DNA from: Neisseria cinerea
GTDB taxonomy: Bacteria; Pseudomonadota; Gammaproteobacteria; Burkholderiales; Neisseriaceae
Assembly: GCF_900475315.1 (NCBI RefSeq)
Contig: NZ_LS483369.1
Location: 434,001-498,000 of the forward strand
Direction of reading: 5' to 3'
DNA length: 64,000 nt
Position numbers and translations under genes: made by a program. A model generated the notes under the pieces. That model saw nothing but the letters and a program-made list of their open reading frames with translations. It ran no database searches and was not told the origin of the DNA. Below, one piece after another: positions 58,782 to 64,000 of the stretch; the first letter of the stretch is position 1; the number at the start of each line of letters is the position of its first letter.

Positions 58782-59729
58782 TCAGCCGGCCGCCCCTCCG
58801 AAAAGAGGCAGGCTGCAAGGGAAGTAGTGTTTTTTTCCGTATTTCTCTGCCTGTATCAGGTTGCACAGGCGGTCGCAAAAGCCGTCAAATTCGGTATGTG
58901 GCCAGCCTTCTATTTCGTTGACCATTTTGCTGAACCTCAATTCCCCGGCAATACGCTTTGCCACCGCGTCACGGCATTCGTGTTCCAAGAGGACGGGGTC
59001 TTCCTTTTCCTTTGGCGGTGCGGGCTTTTGAACGGTTTGCCACGAGTCGGCTTCAATCTGCCAAGTGTCGGCGGAGAGCAGGGTGTCTGTTTTGCAGTCG
59101 TACAATTCGCGGATGCAGCCGCTGTCGGTTTTGTCTTTGTCGATAACCAGTAAAAGCACTTCGATCGGCGTGTCTTCAAACGCGTTTTGTATGCGGTTGA
59201 GTTCTGCCAGCCGGTTACCGATGATTTCGCGGAATCGCTGTTCGCTTTTGCGGTAGGCGATGCCGGGGAACAGGATGAAGAATCCGAAGCGGCGGGCGTT
59301 TTCCAATCCTTTTAAAACGAAGATTTCATCGACTACGCCCGATTTCTTCCACGGGTATTCCTGTGCGATGCGGCTTTTTTCGTCTTCGCTCAAATCCTTT
59401 AGCTTGATGGAAAACGGCGGATTCATGACGGCGCAGTCTTGCGGTTCACTGTTGGGATAAAGGAAAAGGCTTGTGTTGCGCACGCTTGCCGATGGGTAGT
59501 TTTGCAGTAAGGCGGAACAGGCTTCGGCCTGTATCTCCACGGCGTGAAATTCAGACGGCCTAATATACTGTTCCAGCTGCCCGCTTCCTGCCGCGCCGTC
59601 AAATACGCTCGGGTGTTCGCCACAGTATTGGCGGACTTTGGCGGCAACCAGCCGTCTCAAGCTGTCGCCTGTGATATATTCGGCGTAGCCGTCGGCTTTT
59701 TTACGGTTGTTGTGTTCTTGAAACGTCAT
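58782..59729 (-). CDS. phage SAM-dependent DNA methyltransferase
   Basis: A 315-residue protein. SAM motif FDGAAGSG at 43-50 and catalytic NPPF at 103-106 mark an adenine-N6-type methyltransferase. No restriction partner is visible, so it is an orphan enzyme, possibly protecting phage DNA. The start at 59729 lies inside the previous gene with a 29-base overlap. The C-terminal region is specific to phage relatives and has no motif that I recognise. Confidence 0.8.
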   Translation of the reverse strand: MTFQEHNNRKKADGYAEYITGDSLRRLVAAKVRQYCGEHPSVFDGAAGSGQLEQYIRPSEFHAVEIQAEACSALLQNYPSASVRNTSLFLYPNSEPQDCAVMNPPFSIKLKDLSEDEKSRIAQEYPWKKSGVVDEIFVLKGLENARRFGFFILFPGIAYRKSEQRFREIIGNRLAELNRIQNAFEDTPIEVLLLVIDKDKTDSGCIRELYDCKTDTLLSADTWQIEADSWQTVQKPAPPKEKEDPVLLEHECRDAVAKRIAGELRFSKMVNEIEGWPHTEFDGFCDRLCNLIQAEKYGKKHYFPCSLPLFGGAAG

Positions 59730-59931
59730 GGGTTTTCGTCCATTCTTTGGCTTGTTCGGGTGTGGCAAAGCGTTTGCGGATTCGGTGTGTGCGGTGCAGT
59801 TTTCCGTCTTCGCCGCGCTGAAAAACGCTTATTTCGCCGCGCCAGCAGTCGTGCCGTTTGTGTTTGATGCCGTGTTTGAAACCTTTTGTGCTGGAGTCGT
59901 GATACACGCAGGTTCGAATGTGTGTTCTCAT
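59701..59931 (-). CDS. small basic phage protein, unrecognised
   Basis: A 76-residue protein rich in His, Lys and Arg, with CVYHDSSTKGFKHGIKHKRHDCWRGEI and later EQAKEWTKTH. Its start overlaps the upstream stop by four bases (ATGA). Function unknown. Confidence 0.6.
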   Translation of the reverse strand: MRTHIRTCVYHDSSTKGFKHGIKHKRHDCWRGEISVFQRGEDGKLHRTHRIRKRFATPEQAKEWTKTHDVSRTQQP

Positions 59932-60131
59932 GCCGCCGCTTCCCGGTGCATTAGGCTAATCAGGTTTGCTGCCCGCTTGAAATGTTTCGTCCAATTAAAG
60001 CAGCTAAAGCCCGTGCCGTTGTCGCAATGTCGGATGATATTTTCTGAATCCTTGACAGCTTGAACCAACGCGCCGCCTTTCTTAGCGGCAAGCATCTGTT
60101 TTGCCGTCGGTCTTGTTGCTACTGATTGCAT
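59928..60131 (-). CDS. small phage protein, unrecognised
   Basis: A 67-residue frame from the ATG at 60131 (MQSVATRPTAKQML), which is coupled to the next gene by an ATGA overlap. A 14-codon longer start is possible but lacks a ribosome site. No recognised domain. Confidence 0.6.
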   Translation of the reverse strand: MQSVATRPTAKQMLAAKKGGALVQAVKDSENIIRHCDNGTGFSCFNWTKHFKRAANLISLMHREAAA

Positions 60132-60173
60132 TTTGTTTTCTCGATGTTTTGATGCCGTTCTCTCAATGCCCAA

Positions 60174-60224
60174 TCATAAGGCTGTATCTCTCACGCGGTC
60201 GCCGAATTTAAATTGATTGGTCAT
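60174..60224 (-). CDS. 16-residue frame, probably remnant of a phage gene
   Basis: AAAGGAAAAG precedes an ATG that overlaps the stop of the upstream gene (ATGA). The frame reads MTNQFKFGDRVRDTAL and then stops. FKFGDRVRD looks like the start of a longer phage protein, so truncation is likely. Confidence 0.35.
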   Translation of the reverse strand: MTNQFKFGDRVRDTAL

Positions 60225-60859
60225 GATTCTTTTCCTTTATGAGTATCTTGCCATTTTCCAAACAGGTAATCCCATTCGTACTTTGGAATTGGGCGGCATC
60301 CAGGCAAGAGGTTTTGCCAGTCAAAGTCGGCAGGTGGTTCCATTAAGTATCCGGTTCTGATTTTTTCAGCACCTTTTTGAAGTTCGCTTTCATAGTTTGG
60401 CGTCACGACGCCTTTTGGTGCATCGTCATCCAATCCCGCCCAAATAAACTGAACAGGAATGAAAGGGCCTATATGCCATGACGCAAAAATCTTGCCGTTA
60501 CTGTCTTTTTCAGTAATCATTGTCGGAACGTCTATTCCAACTTCCTTTAGATGCTCTTTTTCGGTTTTCAAAGCCTCATCTTTAGGCATCGTTTTTAGGA
60601 TTGGATTCTTCGCTAGAGGCCAACATAAGCCATTCTTGTTTGGTTTTTTCCATCCTTTAGGAATGTCAGACGGGAAGCAAAAACCGGCTATTCTTCCGTC
60701 TGTCCACTCTCGCAAAATTGTGTCATGCGGTAAGTTTTCATCCTTCCATTTAAGCCATGTTCTACGTTTTTCCTCTCTTTCCTTCCAAGAGTTTCGCAAT
60801 GCTTGTGCGACTGGGCTGTTGTTATCCTCGATTAGATAAATTGTCATATCTGTTGTCAT
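60221..60859 (-). CDS. phage hypothetical protein
   Basis: A 212-residue, Trp- and Lys-rich protein with no domain that I can name. It has segments REWTDGRIAGFCFPSDIPKGW and FIPVQFIWAGLDDDAPKGVV. GAGGAACC precedes the ATG at 60859; a second ATG four codons later is possible. It lies in the leftward early cluster. Confidence 0.65.
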   Translation of the reverse strand: MTTDMTIYLIEDNNSPVAQALRNSWKEREEKRRTWLKWKDENLPHDTILREWTDGRIAGFCFPSDIPKGWKKPNKNGLCWPLAKNPILKTMPKDEALKTEKEHLKEVGIDVPTMITEKDSNGKIFASWHIGPFIPVQFIWAGLDDDAPKGVVTPNYESELQKGAEKIRTGYLMEPPADFDWQNLLPGCRPIPKYEWDYLFGKWQDTHKGKES

Positions 60860-60876
60860 GGTTGGTTCCTCTTAAT

Positions 60877-60981
60877 TCAGAATTGGATGTCGTTTGATTC
60901 ATCATCAGCGGGCGCGGAAGGTGCTGCCGGTGCTTGTCGGCACGGCTGCTCAGGCGGTGATACGGTGTTCGGGATGGAAGC
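60877..60981 (-). pseudogene. ssb: 3' remnant of a phage ssb gene
   Basis: A 34-codon stretch rich in Pro, Ala and Gln ends ADDESNDIQF and a stop. This matches the flexible linker and acidic tip (DDDIPF type) of single-stranded-DNA-binding proteins. The OB-fold part is missing. The tail is in frame with the preceding 86-codon gene, whose stop precedes it directly. Confidence 0.5.
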
Positions 60982-61242
60982 TCATTCCTTACCATCCAAT
61001 ACTTCCGCGTCGCCGTGTATCCATCGGTAGTCTTTCAATTCTTCGGCTTCGCGTTGTCTGATTTCGGCGGCGATTTGGGCGTTCAACTCGTCAATCTCTG
61101 CCTGTTTGTCAGCGATGGCTAAGCGCATAGCGGTCAGGCTGTTTTCAGCCTTGACTTGCACTGCGGCTTCTGATTGCGGTTGGCAGGCGTAGATGCCGGC
61201 GGCTGCGACTGCGAGTAAGGCGGTGCGGATCAAGTATTTCAT
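60982..61242 (-). CDS. small predicted lipoprotein of the prophage
   Basis: An 86-residue protein with signal MKYLIRTALLAVAAAGIYAC (lipid Cys20) and a coiled coil (LAIADKQAEIDELNAQIAAEIRQREAEE). It could sit in the envelope as a superinfection-exclusion or lysis accessory protein; this is a guess. It joins directly to the ssb remnant. Confidence 0.65.
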   Translation of the reverse strand: MKYLIRTALLAVAAAGIYACQPQSEAAVQVKAENSLTAMRLAIADKQAEIDELNAQIAAEIRQREAEELKDYRWIHGDAEVLDGKE

Positions 61243-61276
61243 TTTGATTCCTCATTATTGGGGTAACGGCTTAATA

Positions 61277-61492
61277 TCAGGCAGCGTTTTTGAGGTTGTC
61301 TTTTGTCAGACAGATGAGCGCCTTTCTGACGGCGGCAAAGGGGGTTTTGTACTCTGGCTCTATGCCGACAAGTAGCTCCCCGTCTGTGTTGATGATGTCG
61401 CATCCGTAGCGTTCTGTGGGGTAGCCGTAGTCGTTTTTCCCCTGTTCTGCGGTTACGCGGATGTCTATGCTGTACTCTTCGATGATGTTCAT
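61277..61492 (-). CDS. small phage protein, unrecognised
   Basis: A 71-residue protein preceded by GGGAAC. Sequence ERYGCDIINTDGELLVGIEP and a helical C-terminus FAAVRKALICLTKDNLKNAA suggest a compact alpha/beta domain. No family recognised. Confidence 0.6.
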   Translation of the reverse strand: MNIIEEYSIDIRVTAEQGKNDYGYPTERYGCDIINTDGELLVGIEPEYKTPFAAVRKALICLTKDNLKNAA

Positions 61493-61596
61493 ATGTGTTC
61501 CCTGGTCGTGCTGGTTTGCTATTAGTAGCCTTGTTGCTTCGGGCGGTTTTAAAGTTTAGCCGCCGCCGTTGCCGCCGCCTGTGCGACGGCGGGGTA

Positions 61597-61812
61597 TCAA
61601 ATCGGGCTGATGAAGTGCCATGTGTCGGCGTTCAGGGCGATGCGGCAGGCATCTTGGTAGTTGCCTTCCACTTCTTTGAGCATCGGGCTGCCTACCCACT
61701 CTATCCATGCCCGTTTCTTTTGGCCCCTGCTTTCTTCCATAATTCGGCCTACGGTGCTTTCTTGCTTGGTGTTCCAGTCGTTGAACCGCATGATATTTGC
61801 TAGATGTTTCAT
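61597..61812 (-). CDS. small phage protein, first gene after the leftward promoter
   Basis: A 71-residue protein starting MKHLANIMRFNDWNTKQES after AAAGGAAAC. A longer in-frame start would overlap the promoter and operators. No family recognised. It is the first gene read from the early leftward promoter. Confidence 0.6.
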   Translation of the reverse strand: MKHLANIMRFNDWNTKQESTVGRIMEESRGQKKRAWIEWVGSPMLKEVEGNYQDACRIALNADTWHFISPI

Positions 61813-61850
61813 TTTGTTTCCTTTGAGTTGTTGTTTGTTTCGATGGGCGA

Positions 61851-61878
61851 AGTATAGCAAAGCTAAACAATAAATCAA
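61851..61878 (-). promoter_or_regulatory. early leftward promoter with two operators
   Basis: On the reverse strand TTGATT (61878-61873), 16 bases, TATACT (61856-61851). TAGCAAAGCTA at 61855-61865 overlaps the -10, and a second copy at 61879-61889 abuts the -35. This is the expected layout for CI/Cro control. Confidence 0.7.
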
Positions 61879-61959
61879 TAGCAAAGCTATACTCATTTTG
61901 CTATATTTTGCTATATTTTTGATTATTAAAAGAATTTATTTTTGAAATTTCGCAGGCAC

Positions 61960-61990
61960 AAAAAAACCGCCTATCAAGGCGGCTTTGTCG
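61960..61990 (-). terminator. second terminator after the repressor operon
   Basis: On the reverse strand GCCGCC TTGATA GGCGG followed by TTTTTTTG. Confidence 0.85.
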
Positions 61991-62022
61991 GTTTTGTGTT
62001 GTTTTCAGGTTTGGCAGGGGCG

Positions 62023-62046
62023 TGAAAAGCCCGCATAATGCGGGCA
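62023..62046 (-). terminator. first terminator after the repressor operon
   Basis: On the reverse strand GCCCGCAT and ATGCGGGC with a one-base loop, followed by TTTTC. It begins about 7 bases after the 174-residue gene. Confidence 0.8.
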
Positions 62047-62052
62047 GGTTGT

Positions 62053-62577
62053 TTAATCTGTGGGGCTGTATGCCACCTCAACTATCAGCTTCGTTTTCCT
62101 TAGGTGTTGGTTGATAGTATAAATTTCGTGCCATGCCTTGCTTAGATAATACTGCCGAAGCATCGGGATTTTAGATAGCCGGTGTGGCATTGGGATATTT
62201 CGTGCGCACCATAGCCGCAACAGAGTGTCTTCGTCATCGATTTGGATATGTTTTAAGATTAAGCCGCTTGAACCGACGGGCAATAGATACCTTGCGTCAG
62301 GGTTGGCAAAATGCTTACCGGAACCATCAAAGTCATACAATACATTTGGCTTGAGGTCTTTGTAGTCCTCTTTTCTGCGAGGCGCAGATACTTCGCCAAG
62401 CCACTCAAAGCACAGGGTTGCTGTTCTGTGATGCAACTCGTGAACCTTCAACTCTCCTTGTACGCCAAGGAAATTCATACCGGCATCGTACTCACCAGGC
62501 CACCAAGGGGAATCAAAACGCCTATTTTTGACAATCTTGAAAGCCCTATCAATATTATCTCGTCGTAATAGCAACAT
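62053..62577 (-). CDS. unrecognised protein co-transcribed with the phage repressor
   Basis: A 174-residue protein, basic and Trp/His-rich, starting 3 bases after the repressor stop and followed by two terminators. It should therefore be made in the lysogen. Segments RFDSPWWPGEYDAGMNF and LHHRTATLCFEWLGEV are notable, but no domain is recognised. Genes in this slot often confer immunity or exclusion of other phages; here that is inference from place only. Confidence 0.7.
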   Translation of the reverse strand: MLLLRRDNIDRAFKIVKNRRFDSPWWPGEYDAGMNFLGVQGELKVHELHHRTATLCFEWLGEVSAPRRKEDYKDLKPNVLYDFDGSGKHFANPDARYLLPVGSSGLILKHIQIDDEDTLLRLWCARNIPMPHRLSKIPMLRQYYLSKAWHEIYTINQHLRKTKLIVEVAYSPTD

Positions 62578-62580
62578 TTT

Positions 62581-63279
62581 TCAATCCAGCACGCTCCACC
62601 AAAATACCCTACCTATAACGGTCAGGCTATCTAAAGGGGCAGTTTCGTCTTTGTATTCCGGGTTGTAGCTTTTGATGCGTACTTGGTTATCAGGCAGCTT
62701 TTGCAAGATTTTTGTACGCAACAGCCCACCGTGGTTGATGGCATAGATTTTGCCGTCTTTAATTATTTTATCGGCGGTATTAATGCCTAGTGTAGCCCCA
62801 TCGGGGAATACCGGCTCCATACTGTCTCCGTCGGCAGATACGCAGACAACATCATCGGGGCTTATCCCATGCCGTCTTAAGGTCGATTTCGAGAAGCGCA
62901 GTTTATAGCCGTTATGGTCTTCAATGTCATCTGAAAAACCGTTACCGGCTGACAAACAAACGTCTTTATAAAATGGAACTTCGCAATCATCGTCAGATAA
63001 CGGTGTTTTGCTATCCCAAGCGTCAACAGTGCCGATAACGGTGGCGTTTGATTTGATGGAATCAACAGGGGTGCCCGGATCATCTTTTCCATCCATCCAT
63101 CCGCGCGGCAATCCAAGCGCGGTTTCAATTTGTGTGGCTACGCCGTCCCCAATATTCCTGTATCCATTAAGCCATTGGTTTATTTGTGCCGGCGCCTTGT
63201 TGATTGCCCGGGAAAACTCAGCTTGATTGCCGTTAAACCTGCCAGCTATCAGATTTTTAATTCTATCTACTCGGTTCAT
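62581..63279 (-). CDS. CI-type phage repressor, S24 self-cleaving
   Basis: A 232-residue protein. The N-terminal helix-turn-helix (about 18-60) has NQAEFSRAINKAPAQINQWLNGYR. The C-terminal S24 peptidase has catalytic Ser153 in GDSMEP and Lys190 in LLRTK. An Ala111-Gly112 pair in SAGNGFS is the probable self-cleavage site. GGAGGGATG precedes the start. It should hold the prophage silent until RecA-stimulated cleavage. Confidence 0.92.
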   Translation of the reverse strand: MNRVDRIKNLIAGRFNGNQAEFSRAINKAPAQINQWLNGYRNIGDGVATQIETALGLPRGWMDGKDDPGTPVDSIKSNATVIGTVDAWDSKTPLSDDDCEVPFYKDVCLSAGNGFSDDIEDHNGYKLRFSKSTLRRHGISPDDVVCVSADGDSMEPVFPDGATLGINTADKIIKDGKIYAINHGGLLRTKILQKLPDNQVRIKSYNPEYKDETAPLDSLTVIGRVFWWSVLD

Positions 63280-63302
63280 GTCATCCCTCCGTCAAATGAA
63301 TA

Positions 63303-63331
63303 TAAATATAAAGCATAGCTATATTTATCAA
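63303..63331 (-). promoter_or_regulatory. repressor maintenance promoter
   Basis: On the reverse strand TTGATA (63331-63326), a 17-base spacer and TATTTA (63308-63303). An operator-like AAGCATAGCTA at 63311-63321 lies between them. Confidence 0.5.
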
Positions 63332-63348
63332 TGCTACTATTTTATATT

Positions 63349-63363
63349 TAGCTATGCTATACT
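63349..63363 (+). promoter_or_regulatory. operator and -10 of the rightward promoter
   Basis: TAGCTATGCTA at 63349-63359 fits the TAGC-N3-GCTA pattern and overlaps a TATACT -10 at 63358-63363. The -35 is poorly matched. Confidence 0.55.
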
Positions 63364-63392
63364 AACGCTAAATTGATTTAACAGAGGTCGGA

Positions 63393-63623
63393 ATGAATTT
63401 AAGAGATTATTGCGCAATACGCGGCAATCAGTCTGATTTGGCAAGAAAAACAGGAATTTCCCCGTCTTTTATCTATCAGATTGCCAAAGGATTGAAGCCC
63501 GTCCCTATTCAGTCAGCAGCGTTGATTGAAAAGTCAACAAACGGCAGGGTAACACGAAAAGAGATGTTTCCTGATACCTGGCATTTAATCTGGCCAGAAT
63601 TGGCAGGCGACCAAACCAAATAA
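63393..63623 (+). CDS. Cro-like repressor (YdaS family)
   Basis: A 76-residue helix-turn-helix protein. GNQSDLARKTGISPSFIYQIAKGLKP is the DNA-binding part, and NGRVTRKEMFPDTW is the usual YdaS/Cro tail. AGAGG precedes the ATG. It is divergent from the CI-type gene across the operator region, the standard arrangement of an immunity switch. Confidence 0.85.
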   Translation: MNLRDYCAIRGNQSDLARKTGISPSFIYQIAKGLKPVPIQSAALIEKSTNGRVTRKEMFPDTWHLIWPELAGDQTK

Positions 63624-63648
63624 AAAAGCCCGTCGGGGATGACGGGCG
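63622..63648 (-). terminator. reverse-facing terminator after cro
   Basis: On the reverse strand GCCCGTC and GACGGGC flank a 6-base loop and lead into TTTTTT. It would stop leftward transcripts entering the immunity region from the right. Confidence 0.65.
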
Positions 63649-63684
63649 AAGGTGGCTGTTCTAAACCACGTTAAAGGATTTTGA

Positions 63685-63807
63685 ATGATGACAGATTTAA
63701 AAGAAACGCGCAAGGTCGTGGAAGACTCGCTGTGGGCTGGGGAAGCCGCATTGATGACGATAATTTTTAATATTGGAGTTCTCGATGAATCGAACAAAAA
63801 TGTGTAA
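63685..63807 (+). CDS. small early phage protein, unrecognised
   Basis: A 40-residue frame starting MMTDLKETRKVVEDSLWAGE after AAAGGATTTTG. The last third (AALMTIIFNIGVL) is hydrophobic. It overlaps the next start by 23 bases. Function unknown. Confidence 0.5.
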   Translation: MMTDLKETRKVVEDSLWAGEAALMTIIFNIGVLDESNKNV

Positions 63808-64000
63808 GGAGTGCGGAGAGATTAAGCCGATAACGGCGTTTCCGAAAAACGGCTTTGACAGAAAAACCGGGCTGCAAAAATACGCGCTCCGATGCCGCCG
63901 ATGCCACAACGTCTATCAGCAAGATTTGCTGTACAAGCGCCGTGAAAAAGAATTTGAGCAAAAGCAGGCAGTCATGGCGGCATTGATGGACGCCGAGCGC
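63785..64000 (+). CDS. zinc-ribbon phage protein, HNH-like (cut by window edge)
   Basis: A frame of 72 codons open to the window end, after GGAG. Two CxxC knuckles, CKECG and CRRCH, enclose EIKPITAFPKNGFDRKTGLQKYALR, the pattern at the start of HNH / endonuclease VII-like phage proteins. A charged helix follows. The catalytic part lies outside the window. Confidence 0.6.
   Translation, partial: MNRTKMCKECGEIKPITAFPKNGFDRKTGLQKYALRCRRCHNVYQQDLLYKRREKEFEQKQAVMAALMDAER

Overview
The window is chromosomal DNA from a Neisseria species of the meningococcus / gonococcus / N. lactamica group. The direct evidence is the DNA uptake sequence GCCGTCTGAA, which recurs throughout and forms the inverted-repeat terminator behind most genes, a Correia repeat enclosed element at 4954-5060, and a run of proteins recognisable as neisserial (NorM, TdfF-like receptor, MutL with the DMHA endonuclease motif). 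The species is not fixed by the sequence. No porA-like gene follows greA, which argues against a typical meningococcus (inference from remembered gene order).

Left part, 1-25 kb: a leftward cluster norM-murB-tetR; purA; htpX and adk in divergent arrangement; then pyrF-hldA-hldD (pyrimidine synthesis and LPS heptose precursor). A type I restriction-modification locus follows (hsdM, split hsdS, hsdR). Its specificity gene is broken at a G6 tract, and the hsdM-hsdS gap holds a gene remnant and repeat DNA. Then come clpS-clpA, cspA, pmbA, darP, a lipoprotein gene, recJ and a DMT-family permease.

Middle, 25-56 kb: fumC, tkt, ccoG-ccoH (cbb3 oxidase assembly), a nitronate monooxygenase-like gene with a perfect inverted repeat in its leader, tRNA-Arg and tRNA-Glu, a DnaQ-type exonuclease, fpr, a large TonB-dependent receptor, dinB, rep-aroD, recA, yddG, ybaB-dnaX, mutL, a small run ending in purE, aroA, greA, two small proteins and a dus gene. 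Two RNA-level controls stand out: a complete -1 frameshift cassette in dnaX and a promoter-terminator pair in the greA leader.

Right end, 56.3-64 kb: the start of a prophage inserted against the 5' end of the dus gene. It has a tyrosine integrase with clustered repeat sites, a DUF4760 gene, a leftward early operon (PrtN-like regulator, DNA methyltransferase, small phage proteins, the tail of a deleted ssb), a self-cleaving CI-type repressor with a co-transcribed unknown gene, Cro, and two rightward early genes, the last cut by the window edge. The repressor region and the early promoter share operators of the form TAGC-N3-GCTA. Coding is dense elsewhere. The larger gene-free gaps are 3138-3582, 28656-28884, 32502-32797, 35496-35768, 53708-54104 and 58186-58416.
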